Shown in pieces: positions 9,301 through 12,596 of a stretch of 12,596 nt of DNA. A model generated the notes under the pieces. It ran no database searches, was not told where the DNA came from, and saw nothing but the letters and a program-made list of their open reading frames with translations. Each line of letters begins with the position of its first letter. The stretch's first letter is position 1. The DNA is from Saccoglossus kowalevskii (Eukaryota; Hemichordata; Enteropneusta; Harrimaniidae): positions 406,197 to 418,792 of the forward strand of contig NW_003112467.1 in the NCBI RefSeq assembly GCF_000003605.2, read 5' to 3'. The position numbers and the translations under genes were made by a program.

Positions 9301-12300
9301 ATACTGCACAAAATATTTGGTAAATGTTTTATGCCGTCTGGCAAGTCAAATACACTGTGTGAATAGTATTTAGAGTAGAAAACAGCGAACAATGTCGAAC
9401 TAGAAATAGTGTTCTCACATTCTATTGTGGAATGGTGGTTGCCGAAAATGATCGGAACGGTTCGGCAGTGACCAGGAAAGTTTGATTATTCGCATTTTTG
9501 GCCAGATTTCTCGTTATAAGTGCACTTTCGTTCCTTCAAATATCACTTATAGGAATTCATATATAGCATTTAACATTTTTTGCAAAGTGAGAATGCAACT
9601 TTTATAATATGGTTCTGATATTTATGCACACTATTATTAAAAACATCCTGCAATTTTTATATTGTGTTTGGAGCTGTCAACTCTGTAGAATCAAATTTTT
9701 CATTTGTTATACTGTAGTAACTTTCAACCATTGTATGTGTATTTATTTTGTGTATGTAAATGTTTGTAATTAAATGATGGTCAAATCTGTGAATTTGCTA
9801 ATGTCTATCTCAGTGTGTATTGGTGAAAATATGGCTTAATAGATAGTATTTGAATAGAAGGTCCTGGAATTGATTACTAGCATGGGAATTGGTTTAAATT
9901 TTAAATAAATATTTTTTCATAGGCTTATGCAAACCTGTAAAAAAAAAGTTTACAAGTACAAAGAAATGCATATACATGTACTGTATTTACTCTATTAGTA
10001 GCACATGTGGTGACAATATTCACAAAGGTGTTTCTGTGTTAAAAATAAGTACTGTAATATTTTTGGTTTCTATTTAAAAAATGCACTTCTAATTGAACAA
10101 ATACTGTATAAGGTAGTTGTATCACTTCCATCTATAAAGCATAAATCTGTTTTTATCATACATTTGTATTCAACATAAAATTTTTTTATTTCTAAGTGTC
10201 ACATTTAACACAATGTAACTACAATTTGGAGGAAAAGTGAAGAATTATCTTACGCTTTACCAATCACAATAATCTCTTGTTTTGTCTTGGATAGCTTCTA
10301 ATTATTGTCTCCACTTTTATATATTATTCATTGTATTTACAGAAAGCAATATCATTAGCAATACATGATATGAACCTACAACATTGGCCTAATCAAGTAG
10401 AAAAGGTGAAACAGCTACATAGTCAAATACTGGTCCGTCATGGTGTCATGTTAGTTGGTCCAACTGGTGGTGGTAAGACTACTGTACGGACAATCTTACA
10501 GAAGTCTTTAATCCTACTACCTACAGTACATATGGAGGAAGAAGAAGATGAAGATGGGAAGACAAGGATACAATTTGTTGTGAGTTTTGAATTGTGAACT
10601 ATGTATTACTGTAATTGTATGCTTCTCGACTTACATGAGAGTGTGAATTTAAATTGATCCAGATAATCTTTTGATTCAGTTCGTTGATTGAATAAGTACC
10701 GGTAGATTCATATAATTTATATTGTTCTTAAAGTAATGAAGAGTAGGACTATGACTAAAATGTCCCGCTTTTATATTTTAAACTTTGAGTGACCATGCAG
10801 CAGTTATTATGTCTGTATTTATTTTTACAGGGCAACTATTTAAACTGACATACATTTACAAATGTTGTATCTGACCTTTTTGTTTTAAGTTTCCTCAAAA
10901 AAGGTCATTTTTCATAATTGAACTGGCCATGTTTTTCCCTGTAGAATCACGTGTATTAACTCCATCATCAGCGTAAAGTACTATCATGTTTATCCAAAAA
11001 AATTTGAATTTGATGTTACTTGTACAGCAATATGCAATATGTTCTAAGAGGTATTTCCAAGGACTTTCGTGAAACTGATTGGACTACCCTTAAGAATGTT
11101 TAATAGAGTTTCACTTTTACAATGGGTCCATAATCCCCACTGATTCAAGTGCAGGCTTGTATGGGTGCAAGCTTAATGTCAATTTGGGGAGACTACATTT
11201 TTGTGTATGTATGGTCATGTCTCTTTTATTGATATCTCAAGAACCACTTGTTGGATTTCAATGAGACTTGCTTCATACATGTACATGTACTTGTGGATGC
11301 TCTTGGACAATGCACAGTGCTGATCAGTTGATAGGGCTGAATCCGTGCTTCTTAATTAGCTAATTTGCATAATATTTAGCCAATTCTCAGCTTTCCCACA
11401 GAATCAGTTGACTTGATACGTAGATGCTATACTATAATCCATAAACTTGGTTTGTTCTTGAATCTAATTTGCATAATAATTAGCAATTTTCAGCTGTTAA
11501 CAGATAACAAGAACCACTCATCAGATTTCAATAAAACTTGGTACATAATATATGCCCTGGGGTAAGCCACATATGTGATATGTTTATGATTGAATTTTTT
11601 GCATACTAATAACCTAATCAGCATACCATAACTTAGCCAATTTATAGGTGTTTCGCAGATCTTCCCAGTTCTACTCTTCACAGTCAATAAAACTTTGTAC
11701 AACCTTAGGGTTGAAACCCATGCATATTAATTACTTCATTTGCATAATATAGTCAATTTTGCTGATATCTAAAAAAAAAAACTGATTTAAATTAAACTTG
11801 TTTCAGACTACAAACCAAAGATGTACAATTAAATGTATTCTTTTTGTTTTAATATTAATTTTCTGTGCATATTATTAACTTCAATATTGTGGGTCATACA
11901 TGTGTGCATCTCAATGACTAGCAGAATATTTCCTATTTTTACTTAATGTTTTCTTTTTAGGCTTTATTTGATTTATTAATGCTCATAGTTTATACTAGAA
12001 TAATCTCCCAATGTACAAAATAAATGAGAAAATTCTGAAAGTCTCTGTGAAACTACATCAAACATTTGAGCTGAAAGTTTTGCTTAATTTAAATTTAGTG
12101 AAATATTAAAAAACTCTGCTTTACAATATTACTATGTACATCTTCTTCACTGTTTTATTCGCAGCACAAACACGGAAAGAAGGGTCATGTGGAAGCATTT
12201 ACTATCAATCCCAAATGTGTGAAATTAGGAGAGCTCTATGGTCAAACAGATCCAAATACTTTAGAATGGACAGATGGTTTGTTGGCATCAGCTGTAAGAA

Positions 12301-12416
12301 AGTTTTCCAAGGACACGTCAGATCTGCAAATCAAAACGGATGATTCACCTCCGGAAGTTTCCCGTGCCATGACTAGGGCTTCGACTACTATTGTAACTGG
12401 GACAGATGGTAGTCGT
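195..12416 (+). CDS. DNAH14: Axonemal dynein heavy chain, DNAH14-like (partial gene, 16 internal exons)
   Basis: Dynein heavy chains are ATP-driven minus-end microtubule motors; this class acts in the axoneme of cilia and flagella. Joining 195-356, 621-742, 970-1141, 1516-1620, 1722-1840, 2684-2758, 4786-4870, 5232-5482, 6480-6765, 7143-7288, 7389-7457, 7828-8014, 8290-8372, 8715-8889, 10343-10579 and 12165-12416 gives 842 codons with no stop, and every intron is GT-AG. Domain order by residue of this fragment: linker 1 to about 365, AAA1 Walker A 426-433, Walker B about 474-479, sensor I N529, sensor II LFRP 545-548, AAA2 P-loop 718-725, AAA2 ELYG 781-784. Full-length family members are about 4000-4600 residues, so start, stalk, microtubule-binding domain and AAA3-6 lie outside. 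The DNAH14 assignment is from recalled family wording ([36 protein letters not shown]) and is less certain than the dynein call. Other axonemal heavy chains are the alternative. Confidence 0.9.
621..742 (+). CDS. DNAH14: Dynein exon 2 of window: linker (EEWDRKL...CQRNWLYLE)
   Basis: The 122-nt exon contains the hallmark dynein linker stretch: an EEW helix, [15 protein letters not shown], then IF..PDIQ. The acceptor is ACTATTTTAG, and the exon ends with AG|gttagt, splitting an arginine codon that the next exon completes with A. Intron 1 before it is 264 bp with no other signal. The W-C-Q-R-x-W-x-Y-L-E motif is one of the most conserved in the DHC linker domain, so identification is secure even though the exon is short. 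Confidence 0.95.
970..1141 (+). CDS. DNAH14: Dynein exon 3 of window: linker (QLPNEAKLF...KCLE)
   Basis: The 172-nt exon opens with the last base of a split arginine codon (ttgcag|A CAA). It encodes [20 protein letters not shown], a run of basic and polar residues with NALR, then a helix ending in KIHKCLE. In dynein linkers this helix leads directly into the YLE.KR..FPRF motif, which is what the next exon supplies. The donor is GAG|gtatga, phase 0. The apparent in-frame ATG at 956 lies in the intron and is not a start. Confidence 0.95.
1142..1515 (+). other. Intron 3 (374 bp)
   Basis: The donor is gtatga and the acceptor is tccctgcag. A TACCGTACATGTAT word sits near 1190. Otherwise I see no exon, repeat copy or RNA signal. 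Confidence 0.9.
1516..1620 (+). CDS. DNAH14: Dynein exon 4 of window: linker ([13 protein letters not shown])
   Basis: The 105-nt, 35-codon exon is phase 0 at both ends. It encodes DYLETKR, then [19 protein letters not shown] and NPDAVQ, the strongest signature of the dynein heavy-chain linker (DHC N2). The short 101-bp intron that follows starts gtaatc and ends in a good pyrimidine tract (aattttttcag). Confidence 0.97.
1722..1840 (+). CDS. DNAH14: Dynein exon 5 of window: linker ([10 protein letters not shown]...ISAEGE)
   Basis: The 119-nt exon continues [17 protein letters not shown], the invariant linker motif P-H-L-x-K-C-F. It then runs through a variable loop ([10 protein letters not shown]) to [13 protein letters not shown]. 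The loop wording differs between axonemal subfamilies. The compact PP-x-V-x-x-M-I-S-A-E-G-E form is one reason for preferring DNAH14, as remembered and not aligned here. The exon ends AA|gtaagt, and the next exon's G completes a lysine. Confidence 0.95.
1841..2683 (+). other. Intron 5 (843 bp)
   Basis: This intron is AT-rich. The last third, roughly 2390-2640, looks like a dispersed repeat with a palindromic core at 2539-2565 (separate entry). The remainder shows no exon-like open stretch with usable splice sites and dynein wording. Confidence 0.85.
2539..2565. repeat. Palindromic repeat core, copy 1
   Basis: CAAAATGGC at 2539-2547 and GCCATTTTG at 2557-2565 are perfect 9-bp inverted arms around a 9-base loop (TGACTGGTG). 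A similar core lies at 8541-8567 in intron 13, with one arm mutated. Two copies in different introns point to a dispersed repeat family, not a gene-specific element. Confidence 0.55.
2684..2758 (+). CDS. DNAH14: Dynein exon 6 of window: linker ([16 protein letters not shown])
   Basis: The 75-nt exon reads one base completing K, then [24 protein letters not shown], then AG splitting an arginine. The V-E-x-W-L-x-x-V-E-x-x-M segment is a conserved linker helix. The donor is AG|gtcagt. It is followed by the longest intron of the window (2027 bp). Confidence 0.93.
2925..2965. repeat. Minisatellite-like unit, copy A
   Basis: AGCAGCATTGCCTTCTCTGAAAATAACC (2934-2961), preceded by AAAATACCC, matches the units at 3513-3571 almost base for base. 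The unit is about 28 nt, and the copies lie about 590 bp apart in the same intron. Confidence 0.7.
3264..3326 (+). other. Candidate cassette exon, 63 nt (unproven)
   Basis: A strong acceptor (ctcctttctacag) precedes an open stretch encoding [21 protein letters not shown] weak donor (GA|gtgtgt) at 3327 gives exactly the 1+3n+2 phase that would fit between exons 6 and 7. Known dyneins do not need it at this place, so it is either an optional exon or chance. It has three CpGs in a CpG-poor intron. Confidence 0.25.
3513..3571. repeat. Minisatellite-like unit, copy B (two tandem units)
   Basis: Two adjacent units lie here: one at 3513-3540 beginning AGTAGCATTGC and ending AAAATACCC, and one at 3541-3571 beginning AGCAGCATTG and ending AAGAATACCA. 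Together with 2925-2965 this shows a short tandem repeat that has expanded or been duplicated within intron 6. Confidence 0.7.
4010..4075. repeat. Short degenerate relative of the intron 8/15 repeat
   Basis: CCACCTGCTGGATT, TGGTACATGGGTTCAAATC and GTATAATAATA follow the same order as CCACTTGTTGGATTTCAATG, GGGTTGAAATCC and GCATAATAATAA in the other copies. This is a weaker match, judged by eye. Confidence 0.4.
4786..4870 (+). CDS. DNAH14: Dynein exon 7 of window: linker ([15 protein letters not shown])
   Basis: The 85-nt exon begins ctctttcag|G. The G completes the arginine split at the end of exon 6, giving [11 protein letters not shown], an acidic turn (GDEFEE), then [15 protein letters not shown]-x-x-H-P-G-Q-V-V-L is invariant in many axonemal dyneins. 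The spacing from AMF to EWV is about 19 residues, close to the usual length, which supports direct joining of exons 6 and 7. The donor is gtgagt, phase 0. Confidence 0.95.
4871..5231 (+). other. Intron 7 (361 bp)
   Basis: The donor is gtgagt and the acceptor is tacaatttcag. It contains a GT-rich patch (about 4935-5045) and nothing else I can name. The open frames through it are not supported by dynein wording. Confidence 0.9.
5232..5482 (+). CDS. DNAH14: Dynein exon 8 of window: end of linker (VDVHARDII...DFEWKR)
   Basis: The 251-nt exon begins [13 protein letters not shown], then the helix [10 protein letters not shown] and [22 protein letters not shown]. It ends KKEDFEWKR, the segment that in all dyneins precedes QLRYYW and AAA1. 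[11 protein letters not shown] corresponds to the family's conserved hinge-side helix. The exon ends AG|gtaatt and the next exon starts with A, so the last arginine codon is split. Confidence 0.96.
5483..6479 (+). other. Intron 8 (997 bp), contains tandem degenerate repeat
   Basis: Roughly 5551-5815 holds two repeat units (separate entry). A TACCGGTA word lies at 6079-6086, a T-run at about 6190-6200, and the acceptor is ttgttttgcag. Nothing else is recognisable. Confidence 0.85.
5551..5815. repeat. Degenerate ~150-bp tandem repeat, two units
   Basis: GATTTCAATGAAAGTTGGTGC at 5571-5591 recurs as CAAATTTCATGAAAGTTGGT at 5718-5737. GGATTGAAAT at 5631 recurs as GGGTTGAAAT at 5781, exactly 150 bp later. 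The same wording appears in intron 15 at 11232-11800, so this is a dispersed, tandemly arranged family. Confidence 0.7.
6480..6765 (+). CDS. DNAH14: Dynein exon 9 of window: AAA1 start and Walker A
   Basis: The 286-nt exon reads [50 protein letters not shown], then the P-loop GPAGTGKT (nucleotides 6664-6687; fragment residues 426-433). It ends [12 protein letters not shown]1 is the main ATP-hydrolysing site of dynein; the lysine and threonine of the P-loop are present, so nucleotide binding should be intact. [11 protein letters not shown] is the invariant entrance to AAA1. The donor is gtaagt, phase 0. ATG at 6469 lies in the intron and is not a start. Confidence 0.98.
6664..6687 (+). other. 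DNAH14: AAA1 Walker A (GPAGTGKT) codons
   Basis: These codons spell GPAGTGKT, the dynein AAA1 P-loop, with the catalytic lysine and threonine intact. Confidence 0.97.
6766..7142 (+). other. Intron 9 (377 bp)
   Basis: The donor is gtaagt, with a pyrimidine-rich acceptor (caacatttttcag). No repeat or exon is recognised. Confidence 0.9.
7143..7288 (+). CDS. DNAH14: Dynein exon 10 of window: AAA1 Walker B
   Basis: The 146-nt exon reads [36 protein letters not shown], then a variable loop (VAKDSSSL). The Walker B aspartate and glutamate (codons 7197-7202) are intact, so AAA1 should hydrolyse [17 protein letters not shown] is a family-wide signature. The exon ends AG|gttagt and is followed by an intron of only 100 bp; the arginine codon is completed by the next exon. 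Confidence 0.98.
7389..7457 (+). CDS. DNAH14: Dynein exon 11 of window: AAA1 sensor I (TMNPG)
   Basis: The 69-nt exon encodes [23 protein letters not shown]. The asparagine in TMNPG is the AAA1 sensor I residue. It begins by completing an arginine codon (AG|G) and ends GG|gtaagt, splitting the glycine of NPG. In dyneins NPG is followed directly by Y-A-G-R or Y-E-G-R, which exon 12 supplies. The very short size with conserved content gives high confidence. Confidence 0.95.
7458..7827 (+). other. Intron 11 (370 bp), contains candidate microexon
   Basis: The donor is gtaagt and the acceptor is ttacacag. An internal 15-nt segment (7731-7745) is bounded by splice-like signals (separate entry). 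Nothing else is recognised. Confidence 0.85.
7731..7745 (+). other. Candidate 15-nt microexon (unproven)
   Basis: A strong acceptor (gtgttttttcag) is followed by GGATGAATTGACAGG, then gtatga, the same donor form used by exon 3. The phase matches both flanking exons, so inclusion would add five residues (DELTG plus recoding of the split glycine) between NPG and YAGR. Canonical dyneins lack any insert there. Confidence 0.3.
7828..8014 (+). CDS. DNAH14: Dynein exon 12 of window: AAA1 end ([15 protein letters not shown])
   Basis: The 187-nt exon completes the split glycine and reads [38 protein letters not shown], then [18 protein letters not shown] and LSQQ. The arginine of LFRP is the sensor II-type residue of AAA1. 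[12 protein letters not shown] leading into DHYDFG is standard wording between the AAA1 large and small subdomains. [14 protein letters not shown] fits DNAH14 as I remember it. The donor is gtgagt, phase 0. Confidence 0.97.
8290..8372 (+). CDS. DNAH14: Dynein exon 13 of window: AAA1 small domain ([18 protein letters not shown])
   Basis: The 83-nt exon has acceptor ttttccaag and encodes [18 protein letters not shown] followed by a basic tail (QRKRIHQLQ). H-Y-D-F-G-x-R-x-x-K-S-V-L is the universal dynein motif after AAA1. It ends GA|gtaagt, and the next exon's T makes an aspartate. The upstream intron 12 is 275 bp. Confidence 0.96.
8373..8714 (+). other. Intron 13 (342 bp)
   Basis: The donor is gtaagt and the acceptor is tccttcacag. 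It carries a mutated second copy of the palindromic core (about 8541-8567). Otherwise it is AT-rich and featureless. Confidence 0.88.
8541..8567. repeat. Palindromic repeat core, copy 2 (decayed)
   Basis: CAAATGTGGCCGACTGGTGACCATTTT is recognisably the 2539-2565 core with several changes; only part of the arm pairing survives. Its presence in a second intron supports a dispersed repeat. Confidence 0.45.
8715..8889 (+). CDS. DNAH14: Dynein exon 14 of window: AAA1-AAA2 bridge ([16 protein letters not shown])
   Basis: The 175-nt exon begins with T completing an aspartate, then [50 protein letters not shown] and NTGVLE. The L-R-D-x-N-L-P-K-F-x-x-x-D-V-P-L-F motif is shared by all dyneins just before AAA2. 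The acidic KEEEAH insert before it is variable between subfamilies. ATG at 8716 is an internal methionine, not a start. The donor is gtaaga, phase 0. Confidence 0.96.
8985..9079 (+). repeat. Left terminal inverted repeat
   Basis: This arm pairs with 9507-9602. The outer 20 bp are perfect and the inner part is imperfect, roughly three-quarters alike by eye. Confidence 0.8.
9507..9602 (-). repeat. Right terminal inverted repeat
   Basis: The reverse complement of this segment aligns with 8985-9079, starting from the element's outer end. Confidence 0.8.
10343..10579 (+). CDS. DNAH14: Dynein exon 15 of window: AAA2 P-loop (GPTGGGKT)
   Basis: The 237-nt, 79-codon exon reads [20 protein letters not shown], then a helix, [29 protein letters not shown], then an acidic tract [18 protein letters not shown] (nucleotides 10457-10480) is the AAA2 Walker A, which binds but usually does not hydrolyse ATP in dyneins. 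The wording [10 protein letters not shown] and the LQ-x-W segment fit DNAH14. The acidic tract falls in a loop that is variable across the family. The donor is GTT|gtgagt, phase 0. Confidence 0.97.
10457..10480 (+). other. DNAH14: AAA2 Walker A (GPTGGGKT) codons
   Basis: These codons spell GPTGGGKT, the AAA2 nucleotide-binding loop, with lysine and threonine intact. Confidence 0.97.
10580..12164 (+). other. Intron 15 (1585 bp), repeat-bearing
   Basis: It contains a degenerate tandem repeat array (11232 to about 11800, separate entry), a TACCGGTA word at 10697-10704 and several TACATGTA-like words. The acceptor at 12163-12164 is preceded by ctgttttattcgcag. No exon is recognised. Confidence 0.85.
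11232..11800. repeat. Degenerate tandem repeat array, about 4-5 units of ~110-155 bp
   Basis: Each unit carries versions of GATATCTCAAGAACCACT, GATTTCAATGAGACTTG, GGGTTGAAACCCATGCAT and TAATTTGCATAATA. Clear unit starts are near 11232, 11491 and 11762, with decayed ones near 11385 and 11640. The same phrases occur at 5551-5815 (intron 8) and, shortened, near 4010-4075 (intron 6). Confidence 0.7.
12165..12416 (+). CDS. DNAH14: Dynein exon 16 of window: AAA2 ([12 protein letters not shown]...DGLL) with Ser/Thr-rich insert
   Basis: The 252-nt, 84-codon exon reads [50 protein letters not shown], then a hydrophilic, Ser/Thr-rich stretch from residue 806 to 842. In most dyneins the AAA2 Walker B equivalent (W-x-x-x-D-G-P-V-D) follows within a short distance. 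Here the exon ends (CGT|gtaagt) about 44 residues past DGLL without reaching it, so an insert is present, as I recall for DNAH14. The Walker B lies in the next exon, outside the window. Confidence 0.95.
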
Positions 12417-12596
12417 GTAAGTTTTGTATACATGTGTGCACCCATGTGTAGCCATTTCTCAGACATCTAATAATCAATTTCATAGTACAAAGTACAATAT
12501 TATATTATATTAGAAAAGCCATTCAAATGGAGATTGGAAGTATTTTTCTGTTTGACAAGAAAAATAAGTATTGGTCAATCAAATTTTTTTTATGTT
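12417..12596 (+). other. 5' part of the next intron
   Basis: It begins gtaagt and runs AT-rich to the window edge, with no acceptor-plus-dynein signal. The gene continues beyond the window. Confidence 0.85.

Larger units (their letters stand above)
8985..9602. mobile_element. MITE-like element with ~95-bp imperfect terminal inverted repeats
   Basis: The outermost 20 bases, AAAGTTGCATTCTCACTTTG at 8985-9004, are an exact reverse complement of 9583-9602. Similarity continues inward with small gaps to about 9079 on the left and 9507 on the right, including an exact GATATTTGAAG block (9042-9052 against 9534-9544). There is no transposase reading frame, so it is non-autonomous. The interior is richer in CpG (GCGCG, TCGGCGCGC, CCGTGCGG) than the surrounding intron. 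TA is present immediately at both ends (8984-8985 and 9603-9604), compatible with a TA target-site duplication as in Tc1/mariner-type elements. The two ends differ by one A, however, so the exact border is unsure. I do not recognise the family. Confidence 0.8.
8890..10342 (+). other. Intron 14 (1453 bp), contains inverted-repeat element
   Basis: The first half is occupied by a 618-bp element with terminal inverted repeats at 8985-9602 (separate entry). The second half (about 9605-10342) is AT-rich, with poly-A/T runs and a TACATGTAC word near 9973. No exon or RNA is recognised there. Confidence 0.88.

Noticed and set aside
1-12596. CRISPR array, bacterial operon, phage or other prokaryotic system
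   Set aside because: No regularly spaced repeats of that kind, no Shine-Dalgarno-led genes. The spliced dynein gene shows the window is an animal nuclear genome.

Overview
The window is a stretch of an animal nuclear genome. It is AT-rich, with GT-AG introns, and carries the middle of one very large gene on the + strand. Sixteen exons between 195 and 12416 join without a frame break into 2526 nt (842 codons), and both ends run out of the window. The translation is an axonemal-type dynein heavy chain: the C-terminal part of the linker, all of AAA1, and the first part of AAA2. I recognise it as most like DNAH14, from the wording of the AAA1-AAA2 region and the Ser/Thr-rich insert that follows the AAA2 ELYG..W.DGLL motif. 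That subfamily call rests on remembered family features, not on an alignment.

Layout: exons 1-8 (195-5482) encode the linker. Exon 9 (6480-6765) carries the AAA1 Walker A motif GPAGTGKT. Exon 10 (7143-7288) carries Walker B CCFDEFNR. Exon 11 (7389-7457) carries sensor I TMNPG, and exon 12 (7828-8014) carries LPDNL..LFRP. Exons 13 and 14 (8290-8372, 8715-8889) bridge AAA1 to AAA2. Exon 15 (10343-10579) carries the AAA2 P-loop GPTGGGKT, and exon 16 (12165-12416) carries the NPK..LGELYG block. Introns run from 100 bp to about 2 kb and hold the rest of the window.

The introns contain repeats: a 618-bp element with long imperfect terminal inverted repeats (8985-9602); a degenerate ~110-155 bp tandem family in introns 8 and 15, with a short relative in intron 6; a 28-31 bp minisatellite-like unit seen twice in intron 6; and a palindromic core in introns 5 and 13. 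Two phase-compatible candidate alternative exons stand out: a 15-nt microexon at 7731-7745, just after sensor I of AAA1, and a 63-nt cassette at 3264-3326.

The host is probably a marine invertebrate. Frequent TACATGTA-like and TACCGGTA words suggest a mollusc or another lophotrochozoan, but this is weak. I see no second gene, no minus-strand gene, no RNA gene and no bacterial-type system. The ordinary reading is one conserved dynein gene with repeat-bearing introns.
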